From assembly GCF_019649055.1 (NCBI RefSeq), contig NW_026570295.1, positions 186,001 through 250,000 on the forward strand: a stretch of DNA of 64,000 bases, written 5' to 3'. Made by a program: the position numbers and the translations under genes. A model generated the notes under the pieces. That model saw only the letters and a list, made by a program, of their open reading frames with translations. It made no database searches and was not told the origin of the DNA. Below, in pieces: positions 23,846 to 34,612 of the stretch; within the stretch, counting starts at the first letter, position 1, and each line of letters starts with the position of its first letter. Source of the DNA: Paramacrobiotus metropolitanus. Its lineage: Eukaryota; Tardigrada; Eutardigrada; Parachela; Macrobiotidae.

Positions 23846-25658
23846 ATGTCCACCAACGCGATTTTCTCGATCGTTTGCGATGGGCCCGATTCTGAATGGA
23901 AGTTAGGGGACTACATGAAGCAGATGATGTTGGCTGGGGAGCTGAATGATGTCCACTTCAAAGTGGGACGCCAGTTTGGCCCAACTCAGAACTTCTCCGC
24001 GCACAAGTAGGCCCACATTGAGAGAGTTCACGATAAACGAGTCGCGTTTTCTGCCTTAACGGAATGATGGTATGGGATTCTTCATTCTTGCAGGCTCGTC
24101 ATGGCGGCTCGCAGTTCCGTATTCCGCACCATGTTCTACGGAAGCCTGCCTGAAAAAATTCATCTTGACATTCCCGATATTCATCCAGAAGCGTTCGCCA
24201 ATCTCCTCAGGTACGTGGCTGAGAAATGACGAGCACAGTAATCAATGCTTTTTGCGCTCTTTCTTGCGTTTCATCTCAATCAGAAAACTCGTTAGCTTGT
24301 ATTACGACTTGTTTTGCTTGTGTGTTACAGCTTCGTGTACACGGATACCGTAGATAACTTGGACGTGGGCAATGTTTTTGCGACGCTGTGTGCGGCTGGC
24401 AAGTACGATGTGCCCCGGCTGATGAAGATCTGCTCCGACTTCATCGCCAACCAGCTTGGTGTGAACAACTGCCTGACTATCCTGGAACAGGTGTGTTGTA
24501 ATTGTGCGCCGCAATATTACGGGATTTTACGCAGCACATACTGCTTGATTGCTGACTGCAGGCCATCCAGTGGAAGGCTGACAGTGTCGTGCAGAAATGC
24601 CTGGATTTGGTGGATGCGAAGAGTGAGGCGGTGCTGCGATCTGATCCGTTCACGACCATCATCCCGGCAACACTGCGCATGATTTTGCAGCGCAACACAC
24701 TCACGGCGAGGGAGAATGCGGTATATTTGGCGGTTGAACGGTACGAAATTCTGCAAACCATAAGGCAGTTAAAAGAATAATTGGTTTACGTAATCCATGT
24801 TCAGATACAATACTCTCAAAAAATTTTCTATAACCTGGTTTATTAATTATGTAAAGCATTTGGGTTCTTTGGCTGGATGGTAATTATGATGCTGGCCATT
24901 GCTGGGTACAAAGAATTTTGTGTGTTGTATGAAGATGGGCAGCGGCGGCCTGTGCGCGTAATGGTCTGGATTCGTCCGCCGCCAATCGGCGTCAGATGCT
25001 GGGTGACGCCTTGTTCCTGGTGCGGTTCCCACTGCTGTCTCCGCAGCAGCTGGCTGATGGTCCTGGCCAGGTGAGCAGACGGCATTCTGTCTCTTGCACG
25101 TATAGAAATACTAGTGTGATTGACGTGTGATGGTTGTGGAGTATTGCAAAGGCAGTTGTGCATTCACAGAGTGGCCTCCTCAGCGGGGCGGAAATCAGCA
25201 GCATTTTCATGCATCATAACGCCAGCCTCAAGCCGACGGCGGCACTGGTCTTTCCTACTGAGCGGCGCACTGGGTCATCGAGCGTTGCGGCGCGCGGCCA
25301 CGTGTCCGGGTTTAAGCGTGATGAACTGGTATTTGCGCGAACCGACCGAGGACAATGGTGGTTGCCAGCCAAGGTTACCGTATCGGATGGAATGCAGCTG
25401 GAGTTGGAGTGGTCTCGCAGCGGCATGCGTCATATGGCAACGACAGACCAGGTGGTGCGTGCGGTCGATATCCTGCAGCCTGGCCAGGCCTTGCACTTTC
25501 TCCGTGCTGACGAATATCAGCCTGCGAGCTATGTAACGGCCGTGGTGGGTGATCTGCATACGGTCTCCTGGGATCGTGGTAGAGTTTCCATTGATTTCAG
25601 CCGTTTGGGTCTTCTACACCAGCAGGTGACGCATTGGAAAGCCAAGAATCGGCAATGA
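23846..25658 (+). CDS. BTB-BACK domain protein with unusual C-terminal module, 413 aa
   Basis: Six exons in closed phase: 23846-24006, 24094-24210, 24331-24490, 24562-24740, 24935-25070, 25170-25658 (414 codons). The BTB domain (about 20-125) has LNDVHFKVG, NFSAHKLVMAARSSVFRTMF and PDIHPEAFANLL. BACK follows, with NAVYLAVERWAAAACARNG, then RRQMLGDALFLVRFPLLSP. This matches the BTBD1/2/3/6 group, adaptors that feed substrates to cullin-3 ubiquitin ligases. Those proteins normally end in a PHR domain; here the last about 160 residues instead read DELVFARTDRGQWWLPAKV, then SYVTAVVGDLHTVSWD, resembling a pair of Tudor/Agenet-like barrels (inference). No membrane segment. It is followed by a partial tandem copy. 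Confidence 0.85.
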
Positions 25659-26142
25659 GGGTGGTGACTATGGGGCTGCGTGAACTTTATTGGCCGGTGG
25701 AGGTGTTTTTTCTAGTTTATACTCTTGATCTTTGTACGTGACTTTGCATCACACTGGGAATCGCAACAGTTTGTAATTTTTTGTGATTAATTTTGCCAGT
25801 TTTGGCCCGTTTTGGAGTTTTTTGTCTGTTTGCTTTAACTCCGGTGCAAGCGTACGACGGTTTTGTCATCACCGGTAACGGATGTATTTTATAAGGTGTT
25901 CTACAGTACGTACAAGTTTCTCTATTTAATCGTAAACTATAAAGAGTAGAAGTATATTGGGATTTTATACGATGGGGCGCAAAGCTGTTATATTCCTCGT
26001 TTAGTAATAAGGCCCACAGGGCGGACGGGTAATCCGACACCGAGCCAGAATCGAACTGAAGTTGTGCGCCGAATGTCAAAATTTCACTAGCTGCATTCAA
26101 TCAATTGCGAAGTATTCTGATGTTTGATTGGTTACAGTTGGT
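25659..26142. other. 3' flank of BTB gene and start of the duplicated unit
   Basis: About 25675-25925 is the 3' flank of the BTB-BACK gene and is repeated at about 27295-27545. About 25985-26140 resembles the 5' flank of the same gene (23455-23605). No gene of its own. Confidence 0.6.
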
Positions 26143-27286
26143 TACAGCACTCTCACGGCCAAGGAGAATGCGGTGTATTTGGCGGTTGAACGGTACGCTG
26201 TTCTTATTAAACACGAGGGCTCAGTCGTCAACTCATCACCATGCAGCCCGTACTGATAGTGATGTGAAACTCCCGCTAGGCTAAAAGGACATACATAAGA
26301 AAACACCAACAGAAAATATCGGACATACTGAAGCCGAACATGATACGAAAAAAGGCAAAACCTCAGAAAATTAAAAGAAAAACTTGTTTAATTTATGTTA
26401 AAATATTCTCAAAAAGTTGTTTTAAAAAATCAGGTTATGGAAATTGACCTGATTTCCATAACCTGATTTTGCTAATCCTGGATAAGGATTTTGCTTCTCC
26501 AGGATTAGTGCGATGATGATCACGAAGATAGTAGATACTCAGCATGTTGGTGTGTTGTAGATGGGCGGTGGCGGCCTGTGCCCGTACTGGTGTGAATTCG
26601 TCCGCCGCCAATCGGCGTGAGATGCTGGGTGACGTCTTGTTCCTGGTGCGGTTTCCACTGCTGACTCCGCAGCAGCTGGCTGACGGTCCCGGCCAGGTGA
26701 GCAGATTTCATTCTGTCTCTTGCATGCGTAAACGTGCGATTCCCATGTGATGCTTGAGTGAAGTACTACAAAATATGCTGTTATTTGACAGAGTGGTCTC
26801 CTCAACGGGGCCGAAATTGGTAGCATCTTTATGCACCAGAACGCCAGCCTCAAGCCGACGGCGGCACTGGCCTTTCCCACGGAACGCCGCACTGGATCGT
26901 CGACCGTTGCGGCGCGTGGCCACGTTTCCGGGTTTAAGTCGGATGATCTGGTATTTGCGCGAACCGACAGAGGACAGTGGTGGTTGCCAGCCAAGGTTTC
27001 CGAACTGGGTTTGATGGACATAAAGGTGAAGTGGCGTCGCAGCGGCATGTATCATAACACAACGAGAGACCAGCTGGTGCGTGCAATTGATATCCTGCAG
27101 CCTGGCCAGGCCTTGCACTTTCTCTTTTCGCTTTCGGGGGATTATCAGCCGGCGAGCTATTTGAAGGCCGCGGCGGAGAATCGGCATGAGGTCTCCTCCG
27201 ATTATGGTAGGGTTTCCATTAATTTCAGCCGCTTGGGTCTGCTGCACCAGCAGGTGACTCAGTGGAAAGCCCGCAACGGGAAGTGA
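26143..27286 (+). pseudogene. Tandem copy of BTB-BACK gene lacking the BTB exons
   Basis: The copy begins inside the equivalent of exon 4 (TLTAKENAVYLAVER, ending 26192), then has exon 5 at 26561-26696 (same 136-base length, RREMLGDVLFLVRFPLLTP) and exon 6 at 26792-27286 (165 codons, stop present). The start codon and the whole BTB domain are missing. Surviving exons keep intact splice sites and frames, and many differences are conservative, so either the copy is recent or it still makes a short BACK plus C-terminal product from an unseen 5' exon. The flank just upstream is that of the parent's 5' region, fused directly to exon 4. Confidence 0.75.
26426..26508. repeat. Two adjacent hairpins in intron 4 of the BTB copy
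   Basis: The first hairpin pairs AAAATCAGGTTATGGAAAT (26426-26444) with its exact inverse (26452-26470). The second pairs CTAATCCTGGA (26472-26482) with TCCAGGATTAG (26498-26508). No counterpart exists in the shorter parent intron, so this is an insertion after duplication. Confidence 0.85.
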
Positions 27287-27289
27287 GGA

Positions 27290-28273
27290 TGATGACCACC
27301 GTGGTGCGTGGACTTTATTGGCGTGTACAGGTGGCTTTTTCTAGTTTATATTTTTGATCTTTTTACCTGACATTACATCACACTGGGAATCGCAGTAGTT
27401 CGGCATTTTTTGTAATTTAGTTTGCCAATAATTTAGTCCTTTGTGATGGAATTTTTTGTCTGAGTTTAGCTCCGGTGGAAGTGTACGAGGGTTTTGTCTG
27501 TCACCGGTAACGGATGTATTTTTAATTTTATAAGGTGTTTTGCCATATTAGAAGGCCACAAACAAGTGCGCGCCGTTTTTAAAAAGAATTGTATCGGAAA
27601 TATTTGAAATGAAGAACTTGTGATTGAGCCTCAGTGATTCTATGCGCAAATTACCGGCATCAATAGACTAATCAGTCTTTTCCGCAAACTGATTTGCGAA
27701 TTTCACCGAAACCATGAAACCAGACAGTTGTCATATGTGCATTCGTCAGATAATAATAACAACAGCGGCGAGCAAAAAGCTACTGCTTTAGGTTAAAATA
27801 GAAGGACAAACAACGGAATTCCTAAAGGCGTCTTGCAGCTTTAGCTTGTAATGATATTATTTTACAGATTGAATGGTTATTTATTAACATTTACTTATTC
27901 AGTTTTATTGTACAACAGATTCAATACTTCTTCGTCAGAAGCAATCTTTGTCCAGCATCCTGCATTGCTGAATGTAAATAATGTAAATGTCTACTCTTGT
28001 GTTAGTACATAATATATTGAATCTGCGTATCTATACTCGTATATTGGTTTTCGTCTAGTTTTTAATACACGCAGTAATTACATGTTTATTTATTAGGGTA
28101 CGTTTTTTAGGATCATTGCAGTGATTGCACAAACAACTAAGTGCATTTTTCGACGAATTTTCATTATAACCAAAGATGCATCACAACTTCACAAGACTGA
28201 CAAAATCGCGCGTTTGTAGTTTGTACAAAGGCATTAAGTGCTTAAGTCGATCTACTGTATTAATGATTATGAT
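27290..28273. other. Intergenic DNA
   Basis: The first 250 bases are the duplicated 3' flank of the BTB unit. The rest is AT-rich and holds nothing I can name. The genes on both sides converge on it. Confidence 0.6.
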
Positions 28274-30634
28274 TTACGAGCAAGCAAAATTGGAGCAGGG
28301 AAACCATTTATACAAAAGATTATCGATGGTATTATCACCTTGCAACTGCAGAATGGCCAGGTTTAATTTAGAAAGGATATTTGAATCTGCAACAAAGAAA
28401 ACGAGCTTCTTGGTAAAATGTTTTGTGCATGAAAGTAACCATTGCCAGTATCTATTAACAAAAAAACTGAACGTACTTTTCTGTACAGCAAATGACGCAT
28501 AGGTCCGTTTGTACACTTTGGGATCCTTGGCGATCTGTCCGTAGGAATCACACACGGCCTGATCGATCAGCGGTGTCCGACCGAAGAGCGCCCAGCCGCC
28601 CATCTTCACCAGAGCGATGGCCTGTTTCATATGCGGACATTTCTTCGTTAATTGGCAGTCTTTATATTTTTCCGCAGTTATTTCAAACTGCATAATTAAG
28701 TGGCCGTACGTACCTCTTCGTACGTGTTGGGCAGGGATGTCGGTAGCCATTTCTGTATATTGGCCCAGATGGCCATTAGTGTGGGATCCTTGGAATTCTA
28801 CAGATATAACCAAGAGGTCATCCCTGGAACACGGCATGTTTGTAGAACTAACCGCGTGAATTACCTCTAAAAGATCGCGTCCAGCTGTATTGCCTATCAC
28901 CATGTAATACGAGTTGGCCAAGCCGGTGTAGGTGTTGTAGATAAACTGTACGTCCGAGCGGAAGATGGGCGCGGTGAAATCCACGGCGGTGTTGTAGCCG
29001 TATACGTAGTCCATTGCCGCAGCCAGGATGTCGAAGCCCTGTATTGCATTGCAATTATGTAGATTGCAAGTTATTAATTACTACAACAAACACACTAATT
29101 CTAATGATTTTAATCTGCTTGTCTGGAAGATTTGATGATTTACAAATTATTAAAATGGATGTTTTATGCAGTAACTGTACGTAGGCAGCATCCTGCATAT
29201 ACTGTAGCGGCTCGATCAAGTGGCACCACAGAGTTTGTGTACGGGGAAATCAGCACCTGCAATGTGTGCACTGATCGTGCATGTTAACGCATGGGCATGC
29301 ACACGCTGCGTGTGTGCTGATTTCCCGTACACAAACTCTGTGGTGCCACTTGATCGAGCCGCTACAGTATATATTGCTTTGCGATTATTCCGACACCTTC
29401 AAATGTAAGAATTTTCATCTTTAAAAATCCACTCTGGTAAGAAAGCAACCCTACCAAACTTTAATACACAAATCGTTAACCATTTAGGTTTGAAAAATGT
29501 AATCGCAATTGCAATACCGGTCCGTACATCTAGTGCATGATGAAGTGATCAAACACGAGTGAACTCCTTTGGGTTGCGAAAAATTATAATTTGTCATTAT
29601 TTTATGTATACAACGAATACGGCTGACTTACACCAGACTGGAGGGAGCCAATACCACCGCCAAAGCAGCCTCCGCTGCTGGCCTGTCCTGTGGTCCGACC
29701 AAAATCACTGGGATTGCCCAGGGATATAGTGAAAGTGAAGTTGGCTACCCGCGCCATGGCATACAGGAGATCTATGACAAATCCAGTGTAATACGTTCCC
29801 GTGGCATTTGTGTACACGTTGGTGAATCCGGGAAGCTAACAAAACGCCCACAATTCCTTTGCATATGAGTACAAATAATTTCAGTACAATATACAGTGCA
29901 CTATAACATTACTGGGTCTACGAGTGCGCACCAGGTGCATTTCTCTAGTACTGGATTTACCGGTATTAAAATACTCGTTGTTTGTTAAATTTCTGTTTGT
30001 TAAATTCGTAATGTAATGTTTCTTTTGTGGATGTTAGATTACTTACTTTGTGGAGCATTTATGCTGGGTATGTTCAAAAGCATTATTTGTACAGTGTTGA
30101 ACATTACCAATAAATTAAAAATACTCGTAACATTAAACTTACGTGCATTTCGGTTTTAAATGCATTTGCATCTTATAAGTGCAAACACATACTAAACGGA
30201 AACCGTAGAAGATCAGGCAATAAAATCAAGGACAACAGAGCTCAGGATCTGGATAGGATTTAAATCGGATCCTTTATTATACGTAGGATTTAAATTGGCT
30301 GCCCGCAACACTTGTATCTTACTTGATACTAATACTTGTTTATGACTGCACAGATTTAATTAAAATCCGTCAATTCTCTTTCTCATTTATCGCAGTTATG
30401 GATTACTATATCCAAATAAGGTACACACTATAGGTATACTAAAGCGAAATGTTGAAGTACACTAAAACGTTCCAGTTTTGTCGAAGGAAAGTAAATAATC
30501 GTACTGCTTACCGGAATGGCCATCACCCGGTAGTTCGGAATGGAACATTGTGTAGTTTGACCATCGACCAAACATCCACAGAGTATCACGCTGGACAATA
30601 CCGCCACCACACCAACCCCGGTCATTCCCCACAT
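28274..30634 (-). CDS. Secreted ionotropic-receptor-like ligand-binding protein without a channel (A), 280 aa
   Basis: Six exons in closed phase: 30634-30512, 29835-29632, 29038-28865, 28797-28714, 28621-28477, 28386-28274 (281 codons). A signal peptide ends near residues LVDGQTTQ. The body follows the periplasmic-binding-protein fold of the glutamate receptor ligand-binding core: GTYYTGFVIDLLYAMARVAN (lobe 1), AVDFTAPIFRSDVQFIYN, then SLPNTYEEAIALVKMG (lobe 2), YASFAVQK and LLYKWFPCSNFACS at the end. In receptors the three membrane helices and pore sit between the FTxPI segment and lobe 2. Here only about 30 residues lie there and no membrane helix is visible. The alpha-carboxylate Arg seen in glutamate-binding members is not evident. 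It is probably a soluble extracellular binding protein with an unknown ligand. Paralogue of 34613-38061. Confidence 0.75.
29197..29372. repeat. 176-bp foldback element in an intron
   Basis: Arms of about 58 bases (29197-29254 and 29315-29372), starting ATATACTGTAGCGGCTCGAT, are almost perfect inverted copies around a 60-base loop that itself has GCATG-rich symmetry. It lies in intron 2 of the minus-strand ligand-binding gene. No coding capacity; MITE-like. Confidence 0.9.
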
Positions 30635-31577
30635 TGCCACACACACACACTAGCCGTACACTCGGCACACACCCGATAATCCGCTCCTATGGCGCGTTAT
30701 TCCGATCAGACCGTCCAAATTCAAATTCAAAAACCGCTCAGTCATATTTAGCATAACACGTACCACGACATAAGGTAGCAACACTGGACAATACCGATTA
30801 GCGCCAAAGCGGCCGCGGACAAAAGGATATTGTTATGTTTACCGGTCTATGTCAACAGCGGCCGAGTGTTATTAAACAGCTGCTGGTGTGTGAAGGCTGT
30901 GTGCATTGGACGTCCGATGGGGTGTTGTTTTAGAATACTTGAGTTATTGTTATTGTTTATCTGGTCGTTGTTGCAGCGTACACACACTACTATATGTCGA
31001 CAGTTAGCGCCATTTAATCGCTGAGTCTGTTAGCCGTGACCATCACTTATGAGTTATGACAATCACTGTAATTACACACACCAAATGACAATGTAGATCC
31101 GCACGCGTTCCGTAGCCCCTGCGAATTATGACCAGTCGGAAGAGGCGCTTGAACACGGTGCCCAGCGTGACGAATGCCGGTTGGACACAATTAGAATGTC
31201 GCGCAGAAGTGGTGCTTGATAAGTATACTGCAGGTTTACGTGGATGGATGCGCATCTGGAGCAATGGCCACCGTCTCTGTTGCTCGGAGGTACCGGACAG
31301 TAGATAATCGTAATAATATTATTATAATTGAAGAGGGCTCAGTATCTTTCACTGTAAACACAGTATTTGAATACAGTACGAGTACGTGTATAATATGGTG
31401 ATGCAGACGACGAACATTGGCGTGATACAGTGCAATGTGTGTACGGTTTAGCTGCTTTACTGCTATTGTGGGTGCACAATCATGCGGTAACGAATGTGGG
31501 CAGACTACAGAGTACAGACTGATTCGTAAGTTATGATACCCGGTCCGTTATCAAGAACCAGTTCATTGACATCCACG

Positions 31578-31679
31578 TCAGCGCAAACGCTCTATTTTCG
31601 GGATAAATTCCGGATACTGGGGCAGTAGCTCCTTATAGGCAGCGTTCAAAGACTCAAACGGAATAAAATGTGCCGACAT
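31578..31679 (-). CDS. Possible short coding exon
   Basis: An ATG-started frame of 34 codons (MSAHFIPFESLNAAYKELLP and 13 further residues, then stop) has protein-like composition in otherwise AT-rich DNA. It could be a complete micropeptide or a first exon with a donor near GAGC|GTTTGC. I recognise no family. Confidence 0.2.
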   Translation of the reverse strand: MSAHFIPFESLNAAYKELLPQYPEFIPKIERLR

Positions 31680-32666
31680 AATTACGGTATGTCAATAAAA
31701 GAGATGACTAGCGAAAAACGTCACTTGCATAAATGATCGAGCACAGACGACAACTAGAGAAGGAACTACATTACTCCGAGGACACTTTAATCCGTGCTGA
31801 GTCTTTAAGACGATGATGATCCTGTCTTATTTGAGGTGCATTCTTAATGGTCATTCCTGAAGCGTTCACATTTCGCTGCCGTACCTCTTGATTTTTGCAG
31901 CAGTTCAGCTGGACTGGATGATATTACGACACATGGCGCTTCTTACTGGTGCGCTGCTAGCCTGCTGCACATACTGAACACTTTTATTCATTTTAATTTG
32001 CTGAATTTGGATAAATTTCAGTACAGTATTCCCACAGTACAAGTCCGACTTTGTTTGTAATACTTGTAGTTTGCTGTCAGTTTCAAACCCGTTGAACCTG
32101 GAAAGCATTCAAGTTAAAAGTAATTCAGTAAACGATTTGCAAAAGTCCACAGGATTTGCAAAAGATATACACAGGATATGCACAGGATTTGCAAAAGTCC
32201 TCACGCAACCAGTTGTCGTTTACTCTTGACGAGGCAGCCGCGCGCTATGTCTGCAAATACGCAACGAGATTGGACGCGCACCGTGCGCCACCAACTAGCG
32301 GAGCAGCAGTGACCTTTGCGAACTTTTCATTGGTGACCGCGGGACATTGAGATTCAAGGCTCGATTGTGTTAAACGGCTCGTTATACGTTGTCTATCGTC
32401 ACTGCAGCGCAGACAGAGTTCCGGGATGGTGATTTTCAGTGCTCGGATTACTCGCTCGCATGACGCGTCTCAACGCTTCCTTCTTCTGCTACACCAAAAT
32501 AGAAACGATGCAGCTTGAAGTTTCACCCATCATCGTGAGCCGATAAAGTCAATAAACAATAAATATAGCACGTTACGTAAACATATCGAAGATCGGTTTG
32601 GCTGTATGAAAGTCATAAACTAAAAAACCAGCGAGATGACAAGATCCATGTCTGCAGTATGTACCC

Positions 32667-33226
32667 TCACTGGAGTTCCCGTCGGTCCTTCGAGACCCAA
32701 AGCTGAAGCTCCTTGATGGCATTCAACCGTTCAGTAGCTTGGTTGGCTGGTCGGAAGGTCTCTTGAACGAAATGGGCGACAGTAGCGGTAATATCAGTGG
32801 ACTCAGAGTGGATGCCGCCACGGGCTCGTCAAAAAACTAAAAGTCTTGACCTTTGCTATTGTCACCACCTTTCATCACGTTTTAGCTATTCGCACCACAT
32901 TTTGTACATTATTTTTTACGCCACCTTTGGCTATCCTCGCTCTCTTACCATAGTTAATTACGACACTCCGTTTTACTCACCTCTTTATACATGCGCGTAA
33001 TTTTAAATTTTAAGCTACTACGGAGTTCCGTTAAGGTGGTGTTAGAATTCGTTTCCAAAGCCTGAAGGTGACGAAAGGCGGTGGCACTGGCCGCACTCTA
33101 AACCAAATTCAAACAAAACTGCTTATGGCAGCATAAGTCTACTTATCCGGGTCAATTACTGGATGGGTCAGCTCATCAGGCAGTAAATATTGCCGCAGAA
33201 TTTCATTACTGCGTCTAATTTGCGTC
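32667..33226 (-). CDS. Candidate small unrecognised gene, 3' exons
   Basis: Three segments join in phase: 33226-33160 (RRSNEILRQYLLPDELTHP), 33097-33022 (SAASATAFRHLQALETNSN) and 32824-32667 (ARGGIHSESTD or similar start, ending VSKDRRELQ-stop). Donors CCA|GTAATT and CTCC|GTAGTAG and acceptors TTTAG|AGT and GACGAG|CC are acceptable. The deduced chain is helical and charged, with no signal peptide. The 5' exon and start codon were not found; a 23-base exon near 33380 is possible. I cannot name a family. Confidence 0.35.
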
Positions 33227-34612
33227 CTTCATTGTAGGCAGGCACATATCCATTAACCGGCAAAGTTACCCGGCGTTACCCGGCTTGTGAATAGTTGTGT
33301 AATGTCGAAATATTCCCGTAAGCGATATCAAGGTCGGATCGCAGTGATATGAAATTTTCAATAAAAAAATACGCCCTTCACCTTGCCGTAGCTTTCGAGA
33401 CAACCTGAAATATAGTATGAAAATTAATATACCTAAATTCAGTGCGTTCAACTCAGACGGCGCCGATGATTTATGAACAAAATAAACCGCTTCCTCTGTT
33501 GTGGTCGGTTGGTGAAATTGCTAAATGACAGAAAACGTGGGCGTCTATATATTTGCGAGCGGTTGATTGATGCTAATAGATTCATTTTGCTGTATCGAGC
33601 AAGCGGAGCAAAAATGATGCGACCGGCATTATCGGAAGAGCACATCGTACGCCGACCAAATTGTCGTTTATTGCTCGTTTTATTTGAATTTGAGTCCATT
33701 CGTCGGCACTTATGGGTGTTCCGTTCTTTATAACTGTCAGAACATGTTTATGTTGATCTGTTCATGATGTCTCTTTACTCCGGCGAGCACAACACAAGCA
33801 CATAATGCAAATCAGAAACGATAAGCTGCTAAAAGGATACATATACTCTGTAATTTAATACGGTACATTGGCTACACCAGACAGTTTTTGACCTTCTGCG
33901 CTTGATCGAAAAAAATTAACGGCGCACTGCGATGCTACAATTGGTATCCTTCGCCGCACGATTCACATTCTAACAGGTGCTGATTATCATTCTAGAACAG
34001 TATAATAATGTTTTCTCTTTAGTGTCATGCAACTCGTAAAACGCAGCTGACACCTCCATAGAAATTTTTTGACATGGAGTCACACGTAGACAGTACCGGG
34101 GCGTTGCCGGTGCCAACAATTTTAAAGATGCCCCACACAAAAATACGATAAATACGATATTAACGTAGCACTGAATCTGACCTAACCGGCGAACGCAGAA
34201 GCCGTAATTACTGACAGCCAACGACTGACGTTCTCATGACAGAGCAAGAATATAAATTGCCTCGAATACCGGAACAATAACACCGACAATAAAGCACAAC
34301 GGACGCTGATGGGCATCGGTTGTACAGTAAATAGTAATATGCCCACAGAAGAACTGCTCATCTTCTCTTTATGATTTGAGCCAAGTTAGCTGTATTCATT
34401 ATCATCGAAAATCAAATCATTACGCGCTTGGCTCTCGCATCGGATTAAATACTACGGAATAACATTAAGCACTGTTGCTTTGGTATCAAGAAAATATTCC
34501 GGTTTTTTTGCGTCTTATCTGGATTTTATGAAAAGTCAGTAATTGACGGTATTGTGGAATTTTTCTGATTTTTTGGATCCGTTCTTCTTTCGAGCTTTAT
34601 TAATTGTTGATA

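Larger units (their letters stand above)
30635..34612. other. Head-to-head intergenic region of the ligand-binding pair
   Basis: About 4 kb separates the divergent paralogues. The region holds a candidate small minus-strand gene (32667-33226), a 34-codon minus-strand frame (31578-31679) and a short repeat (about 32135-32205, AGGATTTGCAAAAG three times). I recognise no shared promoter element. Confidence 0.5.

Noticed and set aside
32135..32205. Short direct repeats AGGATTTGCAAAAG as a possible CRISPR-like array
   Set aside because: Only three degenerate copies without regular spacers, and the host is an animal.
33448..33733. Open frames on both strands
   Set aside because: Mutual shadows in AT-rich DNA with no domain or splice partner.
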